DNA from: an uncultured Clostridia bacterium
Lineage (GTDB): Bacteria; Bacillota; Clostridia; TANB77; CAG-508
NCBI GenBank assembly: GCA_947629805.1
Contig: CANRFE010000028.1
Location: forward strand, 1-13,102
Length of the DNA: 13,102 nucleotides
Direction of reading: 5' to 3'
Shown: one piece after another, positions 1 through 6,980 of the stretch
How positions within the stretch are numbered: position 1 is the stretch's first letter
How the letters are laid out: every line of letters begins with the position of its first letter
Position numbers and translations under genes: made by a program
Notes under the pieces: generated by a model
Seen by the model: only the letters and a program-made list of their open reading frames with translations
Databases searched by the model: none
What the model was told of the DNA's origin: nothing

Positions 1-8
1 AAAATAAG

Positions 9-50
9 AAAAAAGCAAAATTAAAGAGCCTAAATTTAATCAGGCTCTTT
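9..50 (-). terminator. Intrinsic terminator of spoIVA
   Basis: The 9-base arms AAAGAGCCT (23-31) and AGGCTCTTT (42-50) form a hairpin. Read on the minus strand it is followed by a T-rich tract (complement of the A runs at 5-22). It lies 25 bases beyond the spoIVA stop codon. The T tract is interrupted by GC, so termination may not be complete. Confidence 0.7.
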
Positions 51-54
51 AAGG

Positions 55-76
55 GCGGAATTTATTCCGCTTTTTT
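55..76 (+). terminator. Intrinsic terminator of a plus-strand gene left of the window
   Basis: GCGGAA (55-60), a four-base loop and TTCCGC (65-70) are followed by six T residues (71-76). This is a plus-strand terminator for a gene off the left edge that converges on spoIVA. Its T run reaches the spoIVA stop codon (75-77), so the two converging units are packed end to end. Confidence 0.65.
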
Positions 77-1556
77 ATAGAATAATACAAATTAAACCGC
101 CACTACCTTCATTAACAATTCTTTCTAGAGTTTCTTGTAATTTTTCTTGAGCATCTTCAGGCATTCTGCAAAGTTTATTTTGCAAGCCTTCATTCACTAA
201 TTCGTGCAAACTTTTTCCAAAAATATTCGATTCCCAAATTTTGATAGGATCTGATTCAAATTCCGAAAGTAAGTAATTTACTAATTCTTCCGATTGTTTT
301 TCACTTCCCACAATAGGAGAAACTTCGGTTTCAATATCGGCTCGTATCATGTGAATAGATGGTGCTTTTGCTTTTAATTTAACACCAAAACGGGAACCTT
401 GTTTTACCATTTCTGGTTCGTCTAAAATTAATTCTTCCATAGAAGGAGTTACAATGCCGTATCCCTTTGTTTTTACTTCTTCTAAAGCATAAGAAATCTT
501 ATCATATTCTTTTTTGGTTTGCGCAAAAGAAGTAATTGTAGAAAATAAATCTCCTTCATTGGCAATATCTACACCAGATATTTCGCTTAAAACGTGATAA
601 AATAATTCCTCCATTAATTGAATAGAAATATGAACCGAACCATTTCCTAGTAAAATTTCATCTACCATTGTTTTTTGAATAATTTCTGTTTTTTGAATTT
701 TTTGAACGCTTTTATCAATTTGTTTTAACAAACGAACTTCCTGAAAAGCATCTTTAATTTCTGCATATAATTGCTTTTTTAACCAATGTTCAGAAGATAA
801 ACCATCTACCCAACGAGGAAAATTTAATTCAATAGTTTCAACAGGAAATTCGTATAATATTTTACTAAAAATGGTGTTAATGTCTTCCAAATTTAAAGTA
901 GAACAATCTGTTGGAAGAACAGGCACTGCATATTTTTCTTCTAATTTTTTGGCTAAAGATTTTGTAGTCTCAGAAGTAGAATGAGCAGAATTTAATACAA
1001 TTACAAAAGGTTTGTGTAAAGCCTTTAATTCCTTTACTACTCTTGTTTCTGCTTCTATATAATCTTCTCGTGGAATATCGGTAATACTTCCATCAGTCGT
1101 TACTAAAATGCCAATGGTAGAATGTTCTTCAATGACTTTTTTTGTTCCCATTTCTGCAGCTTGCTCAAAAGGAATTTCGTTTTCATTCCAAGGAGTTTTT
1201 ACCATGCGAGGTACATCGTCTTCTAAATATCCAATAGCATTGTCTACTAAGTACCCCACACAGTCTACCATACGAGTTTTTAGTTTAATATTTTCTCCTA
1301 AGGTAATTTCTACCGCCTCATTTGGAATAAATTTAGGCTCTGTTGTCATTATAGTTCTTCCAGAAGCACTTTGGGGAAGTTCATCTAAAGCTCTTTCTCT
1401 TTTGTATTCATTATCTATGTTTGGAATAACAAGTAAATCCATAAAACGTTTAATAAACGTAGATTTACCTGTTCTAACAGGGCCAACAACTCCAACATAA
1501 ATATCGCCATCGGTACGTTTTGCTATATCTTGATAGACTGATAAATTTTCTTCCAT
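75..1556 (-). CDS. spoIVA: Stage IV sporulation protein A, spore coat morphogenetic ATPase
   Basis: SpoIVA polymerises on the outer forespore membrane, driven by ATP hydrolysis, and forms the basement layer on which the spore coat assembles. The product is 493 residues, against about 492 in Bacillus subtilis. The N-terminal P-loop NTPase domain has Walker A GPVRTGKST (residues 25-33, K31). The neighbouring TT pair at 71-72 lies in IMTTEPKF, at the place of the sensor threonines. A DCVGY segment fits the switch II position. The C-terminus ends GSGGLICIIL, as in the family. The start is ATG at 1556 because AAGGAGGT (1567-1574) lies 10 bases upstream and the protein then begins as in homologues; the open frame extends 34 codons further up without support. 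In the family, expression is mother-cell specific under sigma-E. No in-frame CGG codon was found. Confidence 0.97.
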   Translation of the reverse strand: MEENLSVYQDIAKRTDGDIYVGVVGPVRTGKSTFIKRFMDLLVIPNIDNEYKRERALDELPQSASGRTIMTTEPKFIPNEAVEITLGENIKLKTRMVDCVGYLVDNAIGYLEDDVPRMVKTPWNENEIPFEQAAEMGTKKVIEEHSTIGILVTTDGSITDIPREDYIEAETRVVKELKALHKPFVIVLNSAHSTSETTKSLAKKLEEKYAVPVLPTDCSTLNLEDINTIFSKILYEFPVETIELNFPRWVDGLSSEHWLKKQLYAEIKDAFQEVRLLKQIDKSVQKIQKTEIIQKTMVDEILLGNGSVHISIQLMEELFYHVLSEISGVDIANEGDLFSTITSFAQTKKEYDKISYALEEVKTKGYGIVTPSMEELILDEPEMVKQGSRFGVKLKAKAPSIHMIRADIETEVSPIVGSEKQSEELVNYLLSEFESDPIKIWESNIFGKSLHELVNEGLQNKLCRMPEDAQEKLQETLERIVNEGSGGLICIIL

Positions 1557-1602
1557 GAAAATAAATACCTCCTTAAAATGTTTGTACGAATAAACTTTAA
1601 TT

Positions 1603-1633
1603 AATGTATATTTGACCAATTCCAAAGTTATGA
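1603..1633 (-). promoter_or_regulatory. Possible sigma-E-like promoter of spoIVA
   Basis: On the minus strand TCATAAC (1627-1633) partly matches the sigma-E -35 element, and TATACATT (1603-1610) matches six of eight bases of the CATACAMT -10 consensus. The spacer is 16 bases, slightly longer than the usual 14. The position, about 30 bases before the ribosome binding site, is right, and spoIVA is a known sigma-E gene. The match itself is modest. Confidence 0.3.
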
Positions 1634-1650
1634 CTAAATGGAAAAAATAA

Positions 1651-1679
1651 TTGAACAATTTTAAGGACTATGGTAATAT
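1651..1679 (+). promoter_or_regulatory. Sigma-A promoter of the UDP-sugar pyrophosphorylase gene
   Basis: TTGAAC (1651-1656), a 17-base spacer and TAATAT (1674-1679) make a good housekeeping promoter. Transcription would begin near 1686, immediately before the AAGGAAG ribosome binding site (1691-1697), so the leader is very short. It overlaps the upstream region of the divergent spoIVA gene. Confidence 0.65.
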
Positions 1680-1705
1680 AATACAATAGAAAGGAAGTAA
1701 AAAGC

Positions 1706-2924
1706 ATGGAACCATACGAACAAGCTAAAAAATTATTACAAGAATATGGACAAGAAAAAGTCTTAAAAGAATTAGAAAAAAATAAAAAGGTAGAATTAAT
1801 AGAGCAAATAAGAACATTGGATTTCGAAAAAATACAACAAGCACAAAAAAACATAGGGAAAAAATTAGAATTCCAAAAGGAGAAAATAGAAAGCATTTCT
1901 TGTATAGATGCAAACAAAATAACAAACGCAGAAAAAGAGAAATATGAGAAAATAGGAAGAGAAAAAATAAAACAGGGAAAATATGCAGTTGTTACTATGG
2001 CAGGGGGACAACGGTACTAGGTTAGGGCACAATGGACCAAAAGGAACTTTTATGGTAGAAATACAACCAAAAAGAAAATCTTTATTTGAAATTTTAGCAG
2101 ATACCTTAAAAAAAGCCAATGCAGACTACCAAGTTAGCATTCCTTGGTATATTATGGTGAGCAAAGAAAACAAAGAAGACACGATACAATTTTTTGAAAA
2201 GCAGGAATATTTTGGTTATAAAAAAGAAAAAGTTGTGTTTTTTGAACAAGGAGAAATGCCACTAATAGGAGAAGATAAACAATTTTTACTAACCAAGCAA
2301 GGAAAAATACAAATGGCTTCAGATGGCAATGGCAGTATTTATTTTGCTATGAAAGAAAAAGGCATTTTAGAAGATATGAAACAAAAAGGAATAGAATGGG
2401 TTTTTATTGGAGCAGTAGATAATATTTTATTAAAAATGATAGAACCCCTATTATTAGGTTTGACTATTACACAAAATCATGAAATCGCTTCCAAAACAAT
2501 TCTAAAGGCCAATGCACAAGAAAAGGTAGGGGTATTTTGTAGAAAAAATGGAAAACCATCGGTTATGGAATATACAGAACTTCCCCAAGAATTAGCAGAA
2601 GAAAAAAATGAAAAACAAGAATTTGTATATGGGGACTCCCATATTATGTGTAATTTATTTTCGCTTTCTGCTTTAGAAAAAATAGCACAAAAAACATTAC
2701 CTTACCATATTGCTTATAAAAAAAGCAAAGAAACGGAAGAAAATTATTATAAATTAGAGCAATTTATATTTGATAGTTTTCCTTTTTTTGAAGAAATTAC
2801 TTTACTTCGTGGAAAAAGAGAAGAAGATTTTGCCCCAATAAAGAATGCAGTTGGTATAGATAGCCCTGAAACAGCAATTGTGCTTTACCAAGAGTATCAA
2901 AAAAGAATAAAAAGAAAAGAGTAA
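1706..2924 (+). CDS. UDPGP-family UDP-sugar pyrophosphorylase, interrupted by a +1 frameshift at a CGG codon
   Basis: This family joins UTP and a sugar 1-phosphate (GlcNAc-1-P, Glc-1-P or similar) to give a UDP-sugar and pyrophosphate in the cytosol. The first frame (1706-2011, 102 codons) has a helical N-terminal region and ends in MAGGQ. It would stop at TAG 2018-2020. Dropping C2012 continues as GTRLGHNGPKG and runs 303 residues to TAA 2922-2924, giving 405 residues, a plausible full length. The joined motif is the nucleotide-binding GGQGTRLG...PKG loop (residues 100-113), and SDGNGSIY further on matches the DGNGG(I/L)Y segment of UAP1-type enzymes. The sugar specificity cannot be read from the sequence. 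The ATG at 1706 is set by AAGGAAG (1691-1697). The rest of the second frame is clean, so the gene is either recently mutated, mis-sequenced, or read by frameshifting. Confidence 0.85.
2009..2015 (+). other. +1 frameshift site CAA-C-GGT in the UDP-sugar pyrophosphorylase gene
   Basis: In the initiating frame the codons are CAA CGG TAC TAG, so translation would end one codon after CGG. Skipping C2012 reads CAA GGT ACT AGG TTA, giving QGTRL and restoring the conserved GGQGTRLG motif. The upstream bases include AGGGGG (2002-2007), which resembles the Shine-Dalgarno-like stimulator of the prfB (RF2) frameshift. However, it sits one base rather than three from the P-site codon, and it also arises simply from the GG codons of the motif. 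Confidence 0.75.
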
Positions 2925-2944
2925 TTTTCATTACTCTTTTTTTT
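2915..2944 (+). terminator. Bidirectional intrinsic terminator after the UDP-sugar pyrophosphorylase gene
   Basis: AAAAGAGTAAT (2915-2925) and ATTACTCTTTT (2930-2940) form a perfect 11-base-pair stem with a four-base loop, followed by a run of eight T (2937-2944). The stem contains the TAA stop codon (2922-2924). On the minus strand the same hairpin is followed by a T-rich tract, so it probably also ends transcripts of the convergent membrane gene at 2952-3329. Confidence 0.88.
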
Positions 2945-2951
2945 GAAGTTG

Positions 2952-3329
2952 CTACATTTGTTGTTCGCCAGGTAAAAAATAGTCCACTACACCATAAATA
3001 ACAGCACCTATAATAGCGGCCATCCAAGAAATGGTGTATCCTGCTACGAAATATTGCGTTACGTATAAAACAACAGCAGAAAGTACAAACCCTACGAAAC
3101 CTTTTCCAAAAGGGCTAGCATGAAGTCCTGTGAATTTTACAATAAGGTAATCTATTACAGTAAGAACAATAGCTGCAGCAGCTAATGTCCAAATATTGCT
3201 AATGTGAAAACCTGGTGTAAAGAAAGCTGTAATGGCAAGAACGATAGCAGCTGTTACAAGCCTTCCAATGATTTGCCAAACAGTGCTAACTCCATTTTGA
3301 GATTGACTTTGTGTTTGATTCTCTGACAT
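2952..3329 (-). CDS. Small four-helix membrane protein, phage-holin-superfamily-IV-like
   Basis: The product is 125 residues. After a polar N-terminus rich in Q, S and N (residues 1-13) there are about four hydrophobic segments, including VTAAIVLAITAFFTPGF, LAAAAIVLTVIDYLIV, VGFVLSAVVLYVTQYFV and WMAAIIGAVIYGVVDYF. The pattern and the FTPGF / ASPFG / GVVDYF spots resemble the chromosomal proteins annotated as phage holin family IV (PF04020, YvlD-like) in Firmicutes. Their function is unknown; the holin name comes from topology and there are no phage genes nearby. The start is ATG at 3329 because AAGGAGGT (3337-3344) lies 7 bases upstream; an ATG at 3359 has no such site. The stop is TAG at 2952. 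Family assignment is from memory of the pattern. Confidence 0.8.
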   Translation of the reverse strand: MSENQTQSQSQNGVSTVWQIIGRLVTAAIVLAITAFFTPGFHISNIWTLAAAAIVLTVIDYLIVKFTGLHASPFGKGFVGFVLSAVVLYVTQYFVAGYTISWMAAIIGAVIYGVVDYFLPGEQQM

Positions 3330-3351
3330 AACAAAAACCTCCTTATTTGAA

Positions 3352-3373
3352 ATTTGCAAATAAATTGCAATTT
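3352..3373. repeat. Two adjacent TTGCAA-core palindromes
   Basis: ATTTGCAAAT (3352-3361) is a perfect 10-base palindrome. It is directly followed by AAATTGCAATTT (3362-3373), a perfect 12-base palindrome. Their centres are 11 base pairs apart, about one helical turn. They lie between the ribosome binding site of the minus-strand membrane gene and the gap shared with the divergent DUF421 gene, where an operator would be expected. The binding protein is unknown. Confidence 0.5.
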
Positions 3374-3483
3374 ACATGGTTTTATAGTGTTAGTATTTAC
3401 ATCTTTTTTGAAAATATACAAAGGAAAATGAATAAAACAGAAAAAAAGTGCAAAAAATAAAAAAAACAAAAAAGGAGAAATGT

Positions 3484-4170
3484 ATGTTACTAATATTTGT
3501 TAGAACCATTATTTTATACATACTTGTTTTGGTTGTAATGCGTTTTATGGGAAAACGTGAAATAGGGCAACTACAACCATTTGAGTTAGCAATTTCTATT
3601 ATGATTGCAGATTTAGCAACAATTCCTATGTCCGAACCCGGAATTCCCATTAGCAATGGAATTATTCCAATTTTAGGGTTATTAGTTATGCACCTAACAA
3701 TTTCGATTATGAATTTAACAAGTGTACGTATGCGAGAAATTATTTGTGGAAAACCTTCTATTTTAATTTACCGCGGCAGAATTATAGAAAAAAATATGAA
3801 AAAAGAAAGATTTACTATTAATGAGCTACAAGAAAGGTTGCGTGGAAATAATATATTTGACATGGGAGATGTGGAATATGCTATTTTGGAAACGAGTGGA
3901 CAAGTAACCGTTATTCCAAAACCAAATAAAAGAAATACAACCCCAGAAGATTTCAATATAATGCCAGAATATGAAGGGATTTCTTACGATTTAGTAGTAG
4001 ATGGTAGAATTATGAAAGAAAATTTAGAAAAATTAGGCAAGGATTATAATTGGCTCCTAAAACAAGTAGAACAGTTTGGAATAAAACCAGAAGAAGCTTT
4101 AATTGCAACTATTGATGGAAAAGGAAATTTTTTCTGCCAAGAAAAAGAGGGGAGAAAGAAAGATGTATAA
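3484..4170 (+). CDS. DUF421 membrane protein (YetF/YrbG family)
   Basis: The product is 228 residues. Three N-terminal membrane segments (about residues 1-20, 32-50 and 55-78) include the GKREIGQLQPFE stretch typical of DUF421 proteins. A cytosolic or peripheral C-terminal domain follows, containing RGNNIFDMGDVEYAILETSG and IDGKGNFF. The biochemical role is unknown. In spore formers, DUF421 proteins occur in sporulation contexts, and a relative (2Duf) affects spore heat resistance; this link is only suggestive here. The start is ATG at 3484 with AAAGGAG (3471-3477) six bases upstream; an in-frame ATG at 3448 lacks a site. Its 3' end overlaps the next gene, so the two are translationally coupled. 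I found no convincing promoter in 3374-3470. Confidence 0.9.
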   Translation: MLLIFVRTIILYILVLVVMRFMGKREIGQLQPFELAISIMIADLATIPMSEPGIPISNGIIPILGLLVMHLTISIMNLTSVRMREIICGKPSILIYRGRIIEKNMKKERFTINELQERLRGNNIFDMGDVEYAILETSGQVTVIPKPNKRNTTPEDFNIMPEYEGISYDLVVDGRIMKENLEKLGKDYNWLLKQVEQFGIKPEEALIATIDGKGNFFCQEKEGRKKDV

Positions 4171-4552
4171 AGAATACTTGATTTGCTTACTTGTTATTCT
4201 ATTAGTAGTAGGGTTTAACATACTAACACAAAATTATACTACAAAATCAATAGAAACCATGAACGAAAAATTAGAAACCTTAAAACAAGATTTGGCAAAA
4301 GAAGAAGTACAAAAAGAAGAAGTAGAAGGAAAAATGGAAGAAATTCAAAATACATGGCAAAAAAAATACCAAATGCTAGCTTTTTTTATTGAACATGACG
4401 AATTAGAAAAGGTAGAAACAGAACTTACCTCCTTACGTGCACATATTGCCATAGAAGAATACCACGAGGCAATTCCAGAGTTAGAAAAAGGAGTTTTTAT
4501 TTTACATCACATCGACGACAAATTTAAATTAGATATTAAAAATATTTTCTAA
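4163..4552 (+). CDS. DUF4363-like membrane-anchored coiled-coil protein
   Basis: The product is 129 residues. One membrane helix (residues 5-24) is followed by a charged, heptad-like stretch (about residues 33-70, rich in E, K and L) and a second helical part ending DDKFKLDIKNIF. The layout and the position directly after a DUF421 gene match DUF4363 proteins of Clostridia, whose function is unknown. The start is ATG at 4163, inside the last codons of the DUF421 gene (stop 4168-4170), with GGGGAGAAAG-type purines just upstream. The overlap suggests the two proteins are made together, perhaps as partners. Confidence 0.85.
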   Translation: MYKEYLICLLVILLVVGFNILTQNYTTKSIETMNEKLETLKQDLAKEEVQKEEVEGKMEEIQNTWQKKYQMLAFFIEHDELEKVETELTSLRAHIAIEEYHEAIPELEKGVFILHHIDDKFKLDIKNIF

Positions 4553-4555
4553 GAA

Positions 4556-4590
4556 AAAAGATTTGGAGTTAATCCAAATCTTTTACTAAA
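4556..4590. terminator. Shared convergent terminator of the DUF4363 gene and dapB
   Basis: AAAAGATTTGG (4556-4566) and CCAAATCTTTT (4574-4584) form an 11-base-pair stem with a seven-base loop. On the minus strand it is followed by CTTTTTT-type T residues (complement of 4553-4559), and on the plus strand by TTTTAC. The dapB stop codon (4569-4571) lies in the loop, so the last codons of dapB form one arm. Confidence 0.8.
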
Positions 4591-5327
4591 TCTTCCATCG
4601 TATAAAAACCATCTGGTTTATTTACTAAAAAGCAAGCAGCTTTAATGGCGCCATCTGCGAAAATAGAACGAGAATAAGCTTTATGTGTTATTTCCAAAAT
4701 TTCATTTTCTCCAATAAATTCTACGGTATGTTCTCCAACAATGTTACCACCTCGAATGGAAGAAAAACCAATTTCATCTTTAGAACGTTTTTCGTGCTTC
4801 GTGTGTCTAGCAAATTCATAATGAAAACGATTTTCTAAAGCTTTGTTCATGCTATCGGCAAGCAAAAGGGCAGTACCACTTGGACTGTCAATTTTTCGGT
4901 TGTGGTGTGCTTCTATTATTTCAATATCTGTATTAGACAAAGCTTTTGCCGCTTCTGCTAAAATTTTACTCATCAAAGTAATAGTAAAAGACATATTGGC
5001 AGATTGAAAAATAGGTAAAGTTTTAGCATATTCCATAATTTGTTCTTTTTCTTCTTTAGAAAAACCAGTAGTAGCAATAACAGCAGGAATATGGTTTTCT
5101 TTGGCATAACAAAGCATGGAAAGAGTAGCTTTCGGAATAGAAAAATCAATTATAACATCTGGTTTTTCTTTTATTTGTTGAAAATCGGTATAAACCGGAA
5201 AAGTAAATTTTCCGGTATTTTCTTTGTCGAATCCACCTATTAAAACACAATTTTCATAAGAATCTAATTGTTTTTGTACTTCTTGTCCCATCTTTCCATT
5301 TGCACCGTGAAGGAATACTTTTATCAT
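4569..5327 (-). CDS. dapB: 4-hydroxy-tetrahydrodipicolinate reductase
   Basis: DapB reduces the DapA product with NAD(P)H to tetrahydrodipicolinate, in the cytosolic diaminopimelate/lysine pathway. The product is 252 residues, normal for the family. The N-terminal Rossmann motif is HGANGKMG (residues 7-14). The substrate-binding signature EAHHNRKIDSPSGTA (139-153) carries H141 and K145, the expected catalytic pair. The start is ATG at 5327 because AGGAGG (5335-5340) is seven bases upstream; the longer open frame to 5390 runs through a terminator hairpin and is not credible. It is the last gene of the asd-dapA-HD-dapB cluster, and a strong terminator immediately precedes its ribosome binding site. 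Confidence 0.97.
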   Translation of the reverse strand: MIKVFLHGANGKMGQEVQKQLDSYENCVLIGGFDKENTGKFTFPVYTDFQQIKEKPDVIIDFSIPKATLSMLCYAKENHIPAVIATTGFSKEEKEQIMEYAKTLPIFQSANMSFTITLMSKILAEAAKALSNTDIEIIEAHHNRKIDSPSGTALLLADSMNKALENRFHYEFARHTKHEKRSKDEIGFSSIRGGNIVGEHTVEFIGENEILEITHKAYSRSIFADGAIKAACFLVNKPDGFYTMEDLVKDLD

Positions 5328-5340
5328 ATAATAACCTCCT

Positions 5341-5402
5341 AAAAAATAAAAAAGACGAGAAATTTTCTTCCTTTTAGAAAAGAAATTCATTTTTCCTCGT
5401 CT
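5341..5402 (-). terminator. Intrinsic terminator or attenuator between the HD gene and dapB
   Basis: On the minus strand AGACGAG (complement of 5396-5402) pairs with CTCGTCT (complement of 5353-5359). An imperfect inner helix (TTTCTTTTC against AGGAAGAAA) extends the structure. It is followed by TTTTTTATTTTTT (complement of 5341-5353). The T tract directly touches the dapB ribosome binding site (5335-5340), leaving no room for a promoter between them. It begins 14 bases after the HD gene stop. Confidence 0.8.
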
Positions 5403-5415
5403 GTTTCATACAAAA

Positions 5416-5958
5416 TTAAACAAAAATTAATAAACAAAAGAAAATATAAGCATATTTATAAAATTTATTCTTTTGCAAGAAAGCATAAAAGAATTCAAAA
5501 GACTCTTGCATAGCGCTGTATTTATCCACAAAAGTAACAACAAAAGATTCTGGGTACCTTGGTAAGCAAAGCGTAATAGGCCACATATGTTTTACTATAA
5601 TGTCTTGCTCTTTTTTGCTTAAAGCAAATAATTTAGAAGCATTTTCTAAGGCTATTTTAGGATGAATAAAGGCATGTTTACGTTCTAGGTTTAAGAGTTT
5701 ACTACTTTGTCTCCAATCATATAAAAATAAATCGTGAAGCATACCTGCACGAGCAACAGCTTTATAATCTAACCCTAATTTTTTACAAATTTTATAACTA
5801 AGATAAGCAACACGAAAACAATGTTCAAAAGTATTCGTATTACAGTGTTGTCTAAAATTTTTCATTTGTTGCACAGTTTTGTTTTCTAAAATATCTTCTA
5901 CCAGCGTATAAAATTCGGAATATTGATTTTTTTCTTTTTTTATGCATAAAGAATCCAT
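5416..5958 (-). CDS. HD-domain phosphohydrolase family protein
   Basis: The product is 180 residues. HD-domain proteins are metal-dependent phosphohydrolases acting on nucleotides, cyclic dinucleotides and other phosphate esters; the substrate here cannot be told. The metal-binding residues are visible: H46 (in FEHCFRVAYLSY), H75-D76 (AGMLHDLFLYDW), and a later aspartate in TFVDKYSAM. HP and HMWP segments lie between. The C-terminus (KYAYIFFCLLIFV) is strongly hydrophobic and may touch the membrane. Short HD proteins with the KAVARAGMLHD pattern are common in Clostridia. The start is ATG at 5958 with AGGAG (5968-5972) nine bases upstream; an ATG at 6021 lies upstream of the likely transcription start. 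It sits between dapA and dapB, with its own promoter and terminator. Confidence 0.85.
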   Translation of the reverse strand: MDSLCIKKEKNQYSEFYTLVEDILENKTVQQMKNFRQHCNTNTFEHCFRVAYLSYKICKKLGLDYKAVARAGMLHDLFLYDWRQSSKLLNLERKHAFIHPKIALENASKLFALSKKEQDIIVKHMWPITLCLPRYPESFVVTFVDKYSAMQESFEFFYAFLQKNKFYKYAYIFFCLLIFV

Positions 5959-6009
5959 CTTTTTAAACTCCTTTATTTTTCTTTCTTTCGTGTATAACCT
6001 TCTCCTTTT

Positions 6010-6037
6010 ATTATAGCACAATATAGGAAAAAAGCAA
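6010..6037 (-). promoter_or_regulatory. Extended -10 sigma-A promoter of the HD gene
   Basis: On the minus strand TTGCTT (complement of 6032-6037), 16 bases, then TATAAT (complement of 6010-6015), preceded by TGC, making an extended -10 element. Transcription would start near 6003. A purine stretch AAGGAGAAGG follows at once but has no start codon after it. The transcript then reaches the true ribosome binding site at 5968-5972. Confidence 0.7.
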
Positions 6038-6053
6038 ATTCGTTAAGGAAATA

Positions 6054-6941
6054 TTAAGAGAGTGTGCCAAAATCTCTCATAGCTTTTTCTAATTTTTGTT
6101 TGCCAGCAGGGCTTAAAGGAACAAGTGGAAGGCGAGGAATGCCATAATGATAACCAAGGAAGTTAAGAGCTTCTTTTACAGGAATCGGATTCACTTCACA
6201 AAATAGAGCTTCTACTAATGGTAAACATTTTAATTGTGCCTTTTTGGCTTCTTCTTGTTTGCCTTCTAAATAATTCATAACCATTGTATGGGTAAATTGA
6301 GGTTCAATATTGGAGAGTACAGAAATAACACCAAGACCTCCTAAAGACAAAATAGGAACAATTTGATCGTCATTACCAGAATAAATGTGTAACTGCTCTT
6401 GGCATAAAGAAGCGGTTTTGGCAATTTGTGCAATATTACCAGAAGCTTCTTTAATAGCAACAATATTTTCTATGTTTGACAATTCGAAACAAGTTTCTGG
6501 AGTAATGTTTACTCCGGTTCTACTAGGTACATTATAAAGAATAATAGGCAGGCTTACTTCTTTGGCAATGGCACTATAATGGGCTACAAGTCCTGCTTGT
6601 GTGGTTTTATTATAATAAGGAGTAACGAGCAAAAGTCCATCTGCGCCAACACTTTCTGCATATTTGGATAAAGCAATAGCAGTTTTGGTATTATTAGCAC
6701 CAGTACCTGCAATAACAGGAATACGTTTGTTTACTTTTTCAATTGCAAATCGAATGGTTTGCTTTTTTTCTTCTTCTGTCATGGTAGAGCTTTCACCAGT
6801 TGTACCACAAACAATAATAGCATCTACCTTTTTTTGAATTTGGTCTTCTAGTAATTTCCCAAATTCTTCAAAATTAATACCATCTTCTGTAAAGGGAGTG
6901 GCGATGGCAGTACCACATCCTTTAAATAAAATTTTTTTCAT
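6054..6941 (-). CDS. dapA: 4-hydroxy-tetrahydrodipicolinate synthase
   Basis: DapA condenses pyruvate with aspartate semialdehyde, the committing step of diaminopimelate, lysine and dipicolinate synthesis. The product is 295 residues, typical of this TIM-barrel aldolase family. Key residues are in place: GTTGES with T47-T48, Y136 in ILYNVPSRTG, R141, and the Schiff-base lysine K164 in VAIKEASG. The start is ATG at 6941, with GAAAGGA (complement of 6949-6955) seven bases upstream. It follows asd after 100 bases that hold a perfect TATAAT and an inverted repeat, so it may be transcribed both from asd and by itself. No terminator follows it. Confidence 0.97.
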   Translation of the reverse strand: MKKILFKGCGTAIATPFTEDGINFEEFGKLLEDQIQKKVDAIIVCGTTGESSTMTEEEKKQTIRFAIEKVNKRIPVIAGTGANNTKTAIALSKYAESVGADGLLLVTPYYNKTTQAGLVAHYSAIAKEVSLPIILYNVPSRTGVNITPETCFELSNIENIVAIKEASGNIAQIAKTASLCQEQLHIYSGNDDQIVPILSLGGLGVISVLSNIEPQFTHTMVMNYLEGKQEEAKKAQLKCLPLVEALFCEVNPIPVKEALNFLGYHYGIPRLPLVPLSPAGKQKLEKAMRDFGTLS

Positions 6942-6980
6942 ATTTTTGTCCTTTCTAAAAGGCAATATAGAGTAAGAAAT

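Noticed and set aside
1108..1500. Open frame of 130 codons on the plus strand within spoIVA
   Set aside because: It lies entirely antisense to a well-conserved gene, has no ribosome binding site, and its product has no recognisable features.
1557..1658. Upstream extension of spoIVA by 34 residues
   Set aside because: The extension runs through the AAGGAGGT site and promoter region, and homologues begin at the internal methionine.
1983..2924. Second half of the pyrophosphorylase as an independent gene starting at ATG 1983
   Set aside because: This start has no ribosome binding site, and its first ten codons overlap, in another frame, the conserved end of the first half. The two halves join into one family member.
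2952..3329. Prophage remnant suggested by a holin-like protein
   Set aside because: No endolysin, structural, integrase or attachment sequences are nearby, and this family is widespread on chromosomes.
3374..3470. Sporulation (sigma-E or sigma-G) promoter for the DUF421 gene
   Set aside because: TATACAAA resembles a -10 element, but no -35 element fits at the right spacing.
5328..5390. Extension of dapB by 21 residues
   Set aside because: The added codons lie in the terminator hairpin, and the strong AGGAGG site matches the ATG at 5327.
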